DNA of 64,000 nucleotides from Stramonita haemastoma (Eukaryota > Mollusca > Gastropoda > Neogastropoda > Muricidae). The first letter of the stretch is position 1, and the number at the start of each line of letters is the position of its first letter. Of this stretch, positions 54,817 to 64,000 are shown in pieces. The translations under genes were made by a program, and so were the position numbers. The stretch is taken from positions 37,760,952 to 37,824,951 of the forward strand of contig CM060337.1 of assembly GCA_030674155.1 (NCBI GenBank), written 5' to 3'. Below the pieces are notes generated by a model that ran no database searches, had not been told where the DNA came from, and saw only the letters and a program-made list of their open reading frames with translations.

Positions 54817-54954
54817 GTGTGGAGCACCCCCCAGCTGCTGCGTGTGTACCTAGATTACGACCTCCTGCAGCCTGCAGCACTGCTGTTGATGGAGTACCTG
54901 GAAGCGCTGATGGGAGTGCTGCAAGGCAGAGACGCTCCAGTCTTTGGCCTCAAG
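54817..54954 (+). CDS. NUP160: NUP160 exon h
   Basis: The acceptor is tgttgtcag (to 54816) and the donor is GTATGG at 54955. It reads VWSTPQLLRVYLDYDLLQPA and LLLMEYLEALMGVLQG, then FGLK. This matches the vertebrate 'VDAAELLRLYLNYDLLEEAVDLV.EYVDAVLG....FGIE'. It has 46 whole codons, phase 0 in and out. Confidence 0.95.
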
Positions 54955-55504
54955 GTATGGGGGGGAGTAGGGGACCCATAGTTTGGTCATTTTCAACCAG
55001 TAACAGTCACATGTTCCCCTCGGCAAGATCGTTGTTTACATCACTGCCATTGTCATCTTCATCACTCGAACTGTCTGTAAACACAGCACTTCGATTCCAC
55101 TCTGCAACTCTTGCATCGTCTGTGCAGCTTCTAAATCCATTTCAGTCCATGAGTTCAGATTCCACCGTTTTATTCGCAGAAAACCCTCCAAAAAGTTCAC
55201 TGTAGCTGTCGCCATCTTGATGCACTTCCCTCCAAAAATTCGTCACTCGATGACATCGCCATAAAATCGCAAAAACTGGCACAAGAATCAATCCACTGAG
55301 AGAAAATTGCAAATGGCGGCAGCTGATCTCTATTTGGGAGCCACTACACATGCCCAAAGGGATAAAGGGTGTATGACCATGGTGTATAAATAGCGCAAAG
55401 GGAGACATGGGTGTCCCCAGGTATTTGGCGGGCACACCCGCCCGCAGCTTCGTGTACCAAGTAGTAAGCGGGCGGGTCAACCCGCCGCTGGTAGTAGGAG
55501 AGTT

Positions 55505-55640
55505 AAACCCTTTTTAATCTGTATATAGTTGCATACTTTTAATATGAGATTGAAAATTTTACAAAGTGACAGCCCGAATATGGCCTCTGTCATCTGCAGT
55601 GCTACAAACTAAGATTGTATCAGACTGGATTGAACAGCAG
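55505..55640 (+). mobile_element. I-type LINE tail, decayed
   Basis: 'ttttaatctgtatatagttgcatacttttaatatgag...gacagcccgaatatggcc' with a mutated 'gactggattg' tail, + strand. Bases 54955-55500 before it show no gene. The C-rich '(c)ccgcccg' words at 55430-55490 are unassigned. Confidence 0.7.
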
Positions 55641-55675
55641 CGCAACACATTTTTGCTCTTTATTTCACAGACAAT

Positions 55676-55955
55676 GCCACGGCTGTAGTCTAGTGGTTAG
55701 GGCATTGGACTTGTAATCTAAAGGTTGCGGGTTCGATCCCAGCTTTCCGCTATGGCGTTGTGCCCTTGGAAAAGGCACTTTAGTGCTATTTTCTCACCCC
55801 ACCCAGGTGTAAAAGGGGTACCAACCTTGTGTTGGGGGTTAACCCTGCGATAGACTGGCGTCCTATCCAGGGGGGAGTCTATGACTCTCAGTCACTTAAC
55901 GCCACAGAAACTGGGATAAGCATCGACCTGATGAGCCTTAGGCTCAGGACAGACT
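55676..55955 (+). repeat. tRNA-derived SINE, family B
   Basis: The head is a clear tRNA-like pol III promoter: TAGTCTAGTGG (A box) and GGTTCGATCCC (B box) 35-40 bases apart, with an anticodon-loop-like TTGTAAT between. After it comes a body with 'gatagactggcgtcctatcca' and 'aaactgggataagcatcgacctgatgagcc', a composite seen once here. It is different in body and orientation from family A. It is unlikely to be a functional tRNA gene because the acceptor-stem halves do not pair. Confidence 0.8.
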
Positions 55956-56069
55956 TTAACTTTTTCACAGACAATAGTTGCTGTTGGATGAAGCGTCAGA
56001 AGAATTCTGGTCACCAAATATCAAAACAATCCCATAATGATTTCATGTCTCACAGCATGTTTCATGAAC

Positions 56070-56304
56070 AGTGTACAGACAGTGTTGTTACCTATTTCAG
56101 GGAGTGTTGGATCACTGCATGACAGTGTACTCACTCACTCACTCAGTCCATGTCCAAGACGTAGGGGGGACATGAGAGAAGAGCAACAGAGATCTTTTTC
56201 CATGCTTCACGATCCTGTGTGGCTAGTAGGAGGTGTTGCAGGGGTTGGGGTCCAGTCTTTGATGTTGTCAAATAGTGTACAGACAGTGTTGTTACCTATT
56301 TCAG
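56070..56304 (-). mobile_element. LINE 3' scrap between duplicated exon i acceptors
   Basis: The acceptor region 'agtgtacagacagtgttgttacctatttcagg' occurs at 56070 and again at 56275. Between them is a - strand LINE C-terminus (DNIKDWT..., then W-K-I-S- and a stop near 56150) with a (GAGT)n tail at 56130-56145. AGTGTAC flanks it as a possible 7-bp target duplication. The first acceptor copy is followed by GGAGTGTTGGATCAC, the second by GGGGTTGGATCAC. Confidence 0.75.
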
Positions 56305-56407
56305 GGGGTTGGATCACAAGCCTATGGCAGCATGGGTACCTTACACGTGTGCTGATCAGTTGCTGGGCGCTTTGCAACGTCATCAAGAAGACCACGTGCA
56401 CATACAG
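56305..56407 (+). CDS. NUP160: NUP160 exon i, out of register at its 5' edge
   Basis: The open frame reads DHKPMAAWVPYTCADQLLGA and LQRHQEDHVHIQ, matching the vertebrate Nup160 'TAPMVWLPYSSIDQLLQALGEN'. The donor is GTGGGT at 56408, phase 0. The nearest acceptor (tatttcag to 56304) leaves 13 bases, not 12 or 15, before the CAC codon. Joining to phase-0 exon h therefore throws the frame and stops after about 16 codons. The upstream duplicate acceptor at 56100 keeps the expected 15 bases (GVLDH) but then diverges. Either the gene carries a 2-base deletion here, splicing differs, or the assembly has an error. Confidence 0.85.
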
Positions 56408-56468
56408 GTGGGTCCTGGCTTTCTCTGTTGCTAGCGTTTGTTTTCATTTTATTTTTTATCTTGTTATA

Positions 56469-56799
56469 TTCTTTTATATCGAGGATAATGGAATAAGCAC
56501 TCGTGTGCTTTTTTTCATCTGTCCCCGTGCGTATGCAGTTTTGTAAATTTGTCATATGTTCCCACCGGCACTCAACCGCCTACTCTTACAAAACAGCGGA
56601 ACAGGATTTAACGTGTGCACAAGATGTTCTGCGTGTGTTTGCACCAGGGCCTCGGCTTACAGTCTCATCCAAAAGACTTTTGGGGAGAGTGGAGTCAGCA
56701 CTGATGTTACTCCACAGGAAAAATTCCCTCCAATGGGATTCAAATTCGGGTCATCAAATTGCGAGCGCAATGTTCTGACCACTAGGCTATCCTGTCCCC
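56469..56799 (-). repeat. tRNA-derived SINE, family A
   Basis: Full-length - strand copy in the last intron, same structure as at 523. Bases 56940-57105 further right hold a separate dispersed repeat ('gccatactcaacttcagaggattttt'), also seen near 59440-59510 and 63370-63530. Otherwise the intron to 57792 is featureless. Confidence 0.85.
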
Positions 56800-57792
56800 T
56801 GTTTGCCACTAGTGTATGTCCCTATCATCCCCTGTGCTGCATTCGTTTTGCTTCAGGGTGATTTACTGATTCAAAACTTATTGAAGCAAAAATGGATGAT
56901 AGTTGTTGTTGGTCCCGCTTACACTCTGGGGGTCACCAGAATGTGTTCTTGACTCGCTCATCCCACTGGGAATCACTGTGAGATTGAATTGTACACACTG
57001 AATGAGAAGTTTGCGTGTATGACTATTTTCAAGTATCTCGCCATATAGACAGCCATACTCAACTTCAGAGGATTTTTCCTCTAAAGGAGAGTGCAGGTTG
57101 TTCTGAGTTGTCATGGCTGAAGGCAATTCAACACAACATTTTAGTGTAGGTCTTTGCAATGAGCTGACATCTATAATGACACAGCTTTTGGCCTGAGCCA
57201 AGATGATAGTTTTTGTGCACATTTTGTATTTTAGGTCTAATGGTTATTCAGCAATTTGTAGGAGAGGCCTGGGATGTTTTTGTCTTCAGTCTGTTCACGT
57301 TACACTTTTGGAATAACAGATGATGGTTTAATCAAAGCATTGTTGTGGATAAGTTCTGTCAGAAGCAAGGATTATTTGGACACTGGCTGGTTAACCAGGG
57401 GAGTGCAGTGAGCTTCACCTCCTCAAAAATCATAACCCAGCCCAGTTTTATTTCCAGATGATGCATGGAATAAGCAATGTGTTTGGTTTGGGGGGGGTTT
57501 GGGGGGGATTCGTATAAAACCCTAACACGCAAACTGGCATTGCTGCGTTTCATTGGTAATGGAGAAAGAAGGTAGCATTTCATGATCTGATTTCACAAAC
57601 CATTTTGTTTGCGGCTGCTTTTGTCATGGTGGTGAATTTTGGTTTGTTGAGAGATTTTTTTGTGAACAATTTGTGTGTGTAAACTGTATTTTGTTTTTGT
57701 GTCATATGTGATTTTAAACGTTTTGCCAGCTGTTTGCAAGAGCAGCCCACTGTTTTCTCTTGTTGTATTTTGCCCGTGTGTGTGTGTTGCAG

Positions 57793-57864
57793 TTGCATGC
57801 AGACCTGACAGAGAAGATCCGCCTGTATCAGCACAAAGTGTCGCAGTTGTGGGTGGAATCCTGA
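57793..57864 (+). CDS. NUP160: NUP160 terminal exon j
   Basis: The acceptor is gtgtgttgcag (to 57792). It reads LHADLTEKIRLYQHKVSQLW and VES, then TGA at 57862-57864. It corresponds to the vertebrate Nup160 C-terminus (ALSQKILDKLEDYQQKV...). It has 23 codons plus stop, phase 0 entry. The 3' UTR that follows has C-rich and G/T-rich tracts. Confidence 0.9.
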   Translation: MHADLTEKIRLYQHKVSQLWVES

Positions 57865-58680
57865 CAGCAGCTGTAGGTCAGGTCCCCCCCCTCACCTCAG
57901 CCTTCCTCCCCATCTCTGCCCCCCCCCCCCCCCCCAATCACTTGACCCTCTCTCCCCCCACCCCTCTCCCCATCACTGACCCCCCCCACCCCCATCCCTC
58001 CTCTTACAGCAGCATCAACACTACTTGCGTGTCATCACAGTTGGCAGCCACATTCAGATAGACTTTGTGTACCAAGATAGAGATATTCACTGTCGTCGTA
58101 TCTGCAGTGTTTGTGAAGACAGATTTCACTGTTGTCTGTCTGCAGTGAGACAGACTCGACTGTTGTCCTGTCTGCAGTGAAGACAGACTGATGTGTGTGT
58201 GCCTTTCTGAGAGTGTTGGTGGTGTTGACCCTCTGAGAAGGTTGTGTGACCCAAGCCCAAAAACTCAACAGTGCAGAATATCTTTCTTTTTTTCTTTTTT
58301 TTTTGTCGTTTTGTTTTGGGGGGTTGTATTTCATTTAATTTATTATGTTAGGGTTTGGGATTTTATTTTGTTTGGGTTTTTTTTTGGGGGGTGTGGTGGT
58401 TTCTGTTGATTTTTTATTTTGGTGGTGTTGTTTTTTTGTTGTTTTTTTTTGTTGTTGGGTGGGGGGTGGTGTGTGTGAAAAGAAACCAAAAGCAGCCAAA
58501 GCCTGTTCTGTGTACAACAAGCAAGTTCAGCCAAGTGTTTCGGTGCCCAGATTATGTTTCTACTTTGTTCAGTCAATCATGGACCAATTATGATGTTGTT
58601 AACATTGTTGGTTTTTGTGTGTGGTTAATACAGCAGGAAAAAGAAAATGTACAAATAAAATGAAACACAAAGTGAGTTTT
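57865..58680 (+). other. NUP160: NUP160 3' UTR and poly(A) signal
   Basis: A canonical AATAAA lies at 58654-58659, about 790 bases after the stop codon, followed by T/G-rich sequence suitable for cleavage. The interval contains a poly-C/CCCCACCC stretch (57887-57992) and a T/G-only stretch (58285-58475). No competing ORF is convincing. Confidence 0.7.
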
Positions 58681-58963
58681 CTTTTATTTCGTTTCATTTG
58701 TGAAGCCTGTATTTGGGTCTGTGTGCAACGCTGATGGGATCTGATGTCTCAGTAAGGCTGGATTGTAAGTGTACAGGTGAATAGGAAATCATAAATGGAA
58801 CATTGAAATAATTTTCAAAACTGAATGCAAGCAGCTGTGTCGGGCATTCCGCAGGTAGATACTTCAGAAGTCACCCAAAGTGTGCACTGTCTTGCACACA
58901 CTGGATGAGAAGTTTGTGGATTCACCACAGCTGTCAGCGTCCCCCTCTTTCAGCTACTCTTTA

Positions 58964-59304
58964 GGGGAACGGGATAGCCTAGTGGTTAGAACATGGCACT
59001 CCTAATTTGACGACCCGGGTTTGATTCCCACACAAGGGGATTTTTCCCCCTGGAGTAAACATCAGTGCTGACTCCACTCTCCCCACAAGTCCTTCGGATA
59101 AGACTATAAACCAAGGCCCCATTGCACACAGAACATCTTGTACACACGATAAATCCTGTTCCCCTTTTCAAAAGGGTAGGCCATTGTGTGCTGGTAGGAA
59201 CAGATAAGATTTACAAAACTGCATACACTTGGGGACTGGATGTAAAAAAGCATATGAGTGCTTCTTCCATTATCCTCGAAATAAAAGAATGAATGAATAA
59301 ATAA
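58964..59304 (+). repeat. tRNA-derived SINE, family A, inserted in repeat C
   Basis: The only + strand SINE-A copy: GGGATAGCCTAGTGG at the left, GGTTTGATTCCC B box, and a TCGAAATAAAAGAATGAATGAATAA tail at the right. It splits a reverse-oriented copy of repeat C, whose halves lie at about 58925-58960 and 59310-59410, so it inserted into an older repeat. Confidence 0.85.
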
Positions 59305-59410
59305 AACTCGCAGCAGCAATCCATTCCAGTACAGCCCAGCCCAGCTGGTGCTAACTATAGCAGGAACTGATCACACTCTTGACTTAATAGACGGAAGGAG
59401 CAGACTCATT

Positions 59411-60139
59411 TTAGCACTGGACCCTTACCGAGTTATGCTGGATTTGCACACTGGTATAGCCATTTTCAGGTACCTCACCATATAGGCAGCCATACTCAGA
59501 CTTTAAAAATTAGCAGTTTATTATAATGATAATAATGTATGGTATTTTAATAGCGTTGAATCTTGTAAAGCAAACAAATTGAAGCGCACTGTAAATGCAT
59601 AAGCTCATTCCTGGTTTAATGGGAGTTTTTCAGTTGAGTAGTTCAATTTTCATTATTACATAGTTTATAAATGATGAAATCACTCAAACTAATATGAGCA
59701 TGAATAGTATAAGGTGCTCAACCGCTTCAGTGCCACAGACAAATGTTGCTGTCTTGCTCTGTGCACATCAAAGTGCTGTAGAATGGAATGAGCCACACTC
59801 CTCGTGACAGAACTGTTAACTGTTCCTTTCTTTCTCTCTCTTTAGTTCACATGATTATTGTCTGTGCAGTGTGAGGGTTTCTTTCACTCAGCAGCAAGCT
59901 TCACCCAACACTCGCAAATTCTGTGTGGTTATATTTCTCCGCTCTTGCCTCCCGTTTACCCTCCAGTTTCTTGACACGGGGTAAGGTTGTCACGAGATGG
60001 ACACAGTGTTAGACAAAGAAGATCTGGTGTTTTGGTATACTAAACTTGGTGCCTCCCCTCCCCCTCCTTTCCAAAAAACCCAAAGTTCTATAGGTCAAAA
60101 TCTGATTTTTCACAAGGATATATAATTGTAGATACACAT
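59411..60139. other. intergenic, no gene seen
   Basis: Between the repeat C half and the second MITE. A piece of the 'gccatactcagactt' dispersed repeat is at 59440-59505. The rest is AT-rich with no credible frame. Confidence 0.5.
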
Positions 60140-60447
60140 TTAACCCTCTTAGTCCTGATCCGGGATTTGCCGGGATTGAATAATTAGCCCTCCTAAGTCC
60201 TGAACCAACCGGGATTTACACACAGTAGATATCCATCACGGTGTGACCATCACTAATTGCTACCACATGTCAAAGCTCTATCAGGCCAGAAGGAGAAACC
60301 CTGTAGAGAGTCTGGAAGTAATTATAGCTGCTGGTATGTACTTGGAGGAAAAGGCCAGCCAGCATGTGTGCCTGACCTGATTTCGTGATGGAATGCGAAA
60401 TCTAGGGGTAGTTTTGTGTTCAGAGAATCTGAATGCAAGAGGGTTAA
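60140..60447. mobile_element. piggyBac-type MITE, copy 2
   Basis: 308 bp between TTAA (60140-60143) and TTAA (60444-60447). The left end is CCCTCTTAGTCC. The right end read inward is CCCTCTTGCATTC. The interior matches the copy at 2476-2840 across most of its length. It has no coding capacity. Confidence 0.85.
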
Positions 60448-62390
60448 CAAGAGCTTTGTTCCTCAACACAAAATGTAGGGATAGGTTCCTGACTGCCCGT
60501 TTTATCAAAAAGTAGTTGTCTGTTGAGTGCCATGTATCCAGCAGTCTTAGTTACGGTCACTGGCTGTCCACTCCATCTTGGGGTGGTTGTGGCCAGTTTG
60601 AGACAGTGAAACAGAAGTCCAGGAAGCTTGTTTGTATGGTTTATTTCATTATTCAACATCATCTGCATTATTTAGTCAATCTAAACATACTGGACTGATT
60701 TTCAATTTCACAGGTTTTTATTTTGGGAAATAATGTAACCCCTTCCCTCTTTGTCCAAAACTTAAAAGCTCTCCTTGCATCCTGAACAAATAATAAAAAG
60801 ACAAAGTGAACCACAACATTATAAAAAGCAAACAAAAAAAAGATCTGGGTAAATAGGCTAGTCTGCATTGGTTAGAAATCATTTCACAGCTAATAAGCTC
60901 AAACAGATAACCTTTCAAATAGAATACTTTCTTTCTGACTTTCAATGTATACATACATACTTAAACCATATTTCTGATGGGAGAGGGGTATTTTGTCAAC
61001 AAAACGTGGTGTAAAATAGAGTAAACCTTTTCATCACATCAGTTAAAAACATCTGTACATCGAACATGACAAAAATGTTAAACTTCAACTTAACAAGAAT
61101 AGAGTACAGTAGGCAATTCAACATTAAAGAAACGTTTTTTAACACAACAAAAACCTGTTTATGGCCCAAAAGTGACTTCAAACAGCCTAGCACACATGAA
61201 TGGCTGAACTCTTTGAAGTGTGGATTCATCATCCAAATGTCTTTCTGCTATTCAGTGTAAATTTCCAAGCTCCCTCTTTATCTAAAAATGTGAATGAATA
61301 ACAGCTACCATCATTTCCTGATTAAAAACCAATTAAGAAGCTGACACCAGATTTGAAAAAAAAAATCCCAAAGATTTGAGTTCTAGGTTCCTGGCACTCT
61401 TGGTAAATTTTGCAGACAAATCTTAAAATTAAAAAGTTTTAAATCACACTCACATAGGTGACTTTTCTGAATCAGTTGTGGAAGTGCCGATGAAAGTAGG
61501 TTTTCTTTTCTTTCTTTTTCTCGTCCGGTCTAGAGAAGCAGCAGCCATCAAAATGTGCCTATTTTCAACAGTGCTCTCCTTTCCCACATGATGATAATAC
61601 ACTTTCTGTGGGTTTTCAACAAAACAAGCGACAAGATTTACCTCCAGAACTGGAGAGAAAACAGAGAGGCATCTGTCTGCAATCTTTTTTTTGGTTTTTT
61701 GTTGGATTTTTTCAAATCTGTTTGCAATCTTATCACTTGGCTGTGAAGTCAGTCTGTGTGCTGCCATTGCTTTTTGTCCCTTACCAAACTGTTGAAACGT
61801 GTGTGATTATGGTTGTGACACAGTCTGAAGCACTGTTACTGGAGATACATACAGCACAAGCAAACTTGTATCTGTCACTGCCGAGTATCATAAAACAAAA
61901 ATGGTCCACAGCGCACATTCTGTTGTGCATATAAATGCTGCTGTTTAAGAAAAAAATCACTTTAGTAACAGGTGGAACAAGTTTAATTCATGTGTATGCA
62001 TTCAAAAACCTGAAAATCTGTGTTATTGTTGCTGAAATGTTGACATCCATTTTTCACAAATTACAATGCTGCACATATGTGACACTCCATCATGAAAATT
62101 GAGCTAGGAGCCATTAAAGGCAAGTTGGGGTCAAGTTGTCAATTTTGACTGATTATTAAACTATATCCATTATTCTACCTTGTAATGAAATATCAAGGCA
62201 TAATTTTTAATCCTTTTGCTTGTAAATGTGTTTTGAAAATGCCTAACCCTTCATTCTGACAACCTGTTAAGAAAATGAACTTGTCCGTTTTCCATTTTGT
62301 CAAATCCTGCAGTCTATCATTTCAATTTGTAATAACTTTGCACAGAATTGTTCGATTTTCAATCTGTTTTTTTTTTGTATTGAATAGCCT
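60448..62390. other. intergenic, mostly featureless
   Basis: AT-rich DNA between the convergent genes. The one frame worth noting is separately listed (61450-61660, - strand). On the - strand an AATAAA sits at 62397-62392, about 530 bases past the bHLH stop codon, and could be that gene's poly(A) signal. Confidence 0.45.
61450..61660 (-). other. possible terminal exon of an unrecognised gene
   Basis: On the - strand a pyrimidine tract and CTCCAG (near 61655) precede an open frame reading VNLVACFVENPQKVYYHHVG, STVENRHILMAAASL, RTRKRKKRKPTFIGT and a stop at 61450. The basic KRKKRK run resembles a nuclear localisation signal. The phase does not fit direct joining to the bHLH exon. It may be a separate gene or chance. 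Confidence 0.3.
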
Positions 62391-62529
62391 TTTTATTGCA
62401 GATTAATCACTTGTCAATAACTACAAATTGACCTCATGTGCAATGCGACTCATGTGGTGAAGCGTCACATATTCCCTCTTGCAAGTTACTGGGCAGAATT
62501 CAAGGGGGGAAATGTGAAGGATTTCAATC

Positions 62530-62720
62530 AACGATATCCACTTCAGCACTTAAGGCATGTTCATAATATGAATAGCATAACGTACTTCCATTCTTCTTGC
62601 TGGTATATTTCATTCTGTGCATCAACAATATCCACTTCAACACTAAAGGCATGTTCATAAAATGAATAGCATAACGGACTTCCATTCTCCTTGCTGGTAT
62701 ATTTCATTCTGTGCTGCCTG
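62530..62720 (-). repeat. two-unit tandem repeat in the bHLH 3' UTR
   Basis: Two copies of 'atatccacttcarcact.aaggcatgttcataa.atgaatagcataacg.acttccattctycttgctggtatatttcattctgtgc', each about 90-95 bp, at 62533-62620 and 62628-62716. They are downstream of the bHLH stop codon on its strand. Confidence 0.9.
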
Positions 62721-62925
62721 ATAGGAAGAAGTCTGATGATCAATATCACAGTCCTGGGTGATCAAACCACTGCACAGATTACATAATTATAACATCACCC
62801 TGCATCAGAGACTGGCACCAGTGAAAGTCACTGCAACCTTTCCAGTATGTTCTATCCGCATGCATCCCTATCCCTCCAGTAGAGGTGTCTGGAACTGTCT
62901 CAACCACCACGAAGACTGACTGCAC

Positions 62926-62955
62926 TTAGTACGGACTGTACTTGACCAAGAAATC
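62926..62955 (-). CDS. bHLH factor, 30-bp terminal exon
   Basis: On the - strand, acceptor ttttcag precedes GATTTCTTGGTCAAG..., encoding DFLVKYSPY and a TAA stop. The phase (0) matches the upstream exon, so the protein ends ...THHDKDFLVKYSPY, only ten codons (stop included) after the second helix. Such a short tail is what I recall for mollusc TCFL5-like proteins, but the identification of this mini-exon rests on splice signals and phase. Confidence 0.65.
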   Translation of the reverse strand, partial: DFLVKYSPY

Positions 62956-63587
62956 CTGAAAAGGAAAAACCATACAGAACACAATTCCATGACAATTTCC
63001 TGTGTTAAGTTTTTTGTTGTTTTGTTTTTTCTGCAAACACTCTAATGTAAACTCACAAACCTAACTGTCTAAACATAGACTTTTGCGCGTATGGGTGTTG
63101 TTTTCATTCTCTTTCTGTTAGCTAGTCTCAGTTACAGTATAAACCAGTCACGTGTGTTGTTCAATCTTTTAGTGAACAGAAGCTGCTTTAGCAAGTCTCC
63201 TATAATTGCCAACACTTTCTCTCGACTTTACTTCAGCCCTTTCATCACCAGCCATGCTGTTTTACACACCTCCCCAGAACAGCCATTTTTTTACCCATCC
63301 TGAAGTGCCTGGCTGTTAAACGTTCCCCAGACTAACATCCTGGGGTCACTCATGCTGCCTTGTCTTACTCAATCATCTTAACTGGAAATCGCTGTGAGAC
63401 CAAAGTACTCACTGGATGACAGTTTGCGTGTTCGACTTTTCAAACACTCCACCCTGTTGACAGCCATACTCAGACTTCAGGGGATTTTTGTTCTCTCTCT
63501 TTAACGGAGAGACTACAGGTACAGTCTACTTAGGTACAGACACGCTGCAGCGTCAACACAGGGTTTCAGAGAGACTGACTGACTGAC
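62956..63587 (-). other. bHLH gene last intron
   Basis: Donor GTCAGT (63587-63582) and acceptor TTTTCAG (62962-62956) on the - strand. It contains one copy of the 'gccatactcagacttcaggggattttt' dispersed repeat (63460-63490). No other gene is seen. Confidence 0.6.
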
Positions 63588-63729
63588 CTTGTCGTGATGC
63601 GTTCCCACAAAGTTCTTCAGGAAATGGATGTATCTGGCGGAGAACTCGAACACGGTGGCTTTGTCCGTTTTCTCTGACATGCCCGGTACCAGCTGACGCA
63701 TGAGGTCACACGCGTTCTTGATCCGTGCT
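63588..63729 (-). CDS. bHLH transcription factor exon (TCFL5/SOHLH-like)
   Basis: On the - strand, acceptor TTGTTCCAG leads into an exon reading ARIKNACDLMRQLVPGMSEK (end of the basic region and helix 1), then TDKATVFEFSARYIHFLKNF (loop and helix 2) and VGTHHDK. The donor is GTCAGT. The 'ERxRxxxI...C..L..L.P......DKA..FEF...Y..FL' pattern is a class of bHLH close to TCFL5 or SOHLH. Such proteins bind E-box DNA as dimers in the nucleus. The N-terminal basic residues must lie in an upstream exon beyond 64000 or unrecognised in 63730-64000. The exon starts with one base completing a codon and ends in phase 0. Confidence 0.82.
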
Positions 63730-64000
63730 CTGGAACAAGACAAGTCACCCTCACTTTCCTCCACAGACTCTGAACCATGTCAGCAATGATGTCATTGTAA
63801 AAATAAATACGGAATGCCTTACATTCTTCTTTTACTCGTATCTGTATCTTCACAACAGACTTTTATTGTAATAATTAATAATTCTTGCTTTTCGTCATAG
63901 CGTGGCATACTGCATCATCACCTATATATTATCCTCTTTCCTGTAATTACGTATTCATGTGCCTAGGAGTGTGTCTTGCCCCACAAAATTACCAAGGGCT
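63730..64000 (-). other. bHLH gene intron, no exon seen
   Basis: Sequence upstream of the bHLH exon to the window edge. No conserved frame is visible. It is taken as intron because a 3' splice site immediately abuts the exon. Confidence 0.5.

Noticed and set aside
55676..55750. Functional tRNA gene
   Set aside because: The A and B boxes are good, but the acceptor stem ends do not pair and a SINE body follows directly, so it is scored as a SINE head.
1..64000. Bacterial-type features (operons, ribosome binding sites, riboswitches, insertion sequences)
   Set aside because: Spliced exons, SINEs, LINEs and microsatellites show a eukaryotic nuclear genome. None of these feature types is supported.

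Overview
This is an invertebrate nuclear window, most likely from a gastropod mollusc. I infer that from the mix of repeats (tRNA-derived SINEs, I-, CR1/L2-, RTE- and L1-like LINEs, piggyBac, hAT, KRBA2-like integrase genes), the long introns and the abundant microsatellites. No species can be named from the sequence alone. Family names below come from recognising protein motifs by eye, not from searches.

Two host genes are visible. The larger is the 3' part of NUP160 on the + strand, a scaffold nucleoporin of the Y (Nup107-160) complex. Ten coding exons lie between 927 and 57864, encode about 388 C-terminal residues, and are followed by a 3'UTR with AATAAA at 58654. Nine of the exon junctions keep phase. 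The exon 8 to exon 9 junction does not, because a duplicated 3' splice site there is out of register. Converging on NUP160 from the right are the last two coding exons (63729-63588 and 62955-62926, - strand) of a bHLH transcription factor gene of the TCFL5/SOHLH type.

Between NUP160 exons 4 and 5 lies one intron of about 44.9 kb (5164-50015) that is almost entirely nested mobile elements. From left to right it holds: a piggyBac fragment and an RTE-type endonuclease (5.4-6.9 kb); a KRBA2-like integrase gene cut into three pieces (7.6-9.2, 16.6-17.3 and 26.2-26.6 kb); inside that gene, a CR1-like LINE with an SGNH-esterase ORF1 (9.2-16.6 kb), an ORF1-only LINE derivative (17.6-20.6 kb) and a full-length LINE with a 10-bp target duplication and a 2A-like motif (21013-26138); RTE pieces, one with its 5' end inverted; piggyBac copies at 27.4-29.2, 32.2-39.3 and 39.4-42.0 kb; an intact hAT element (34611-37482) flanked by a 979-bp direct duplication; a + strand I-type LINE 3' half (42.0-43.5 kb); an LTR retrotransposon reduced to one LTR and gag (43.5-45.8 kb); and an L2/CR1-like LINE (46.6-49.7 kb).

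Nearly every coding element in the intron lies antisense to NUP160. The short I-LINE tails are the exception: every copy I found is in sense. The remaining introns carry SINEs, two piggyBac MITEs and many minisatellites. Three NUP160 splice sites (exon 6 donor, exon 8 acceptor, exon 9 acceptor) sit in tandemly duplicated DNA.
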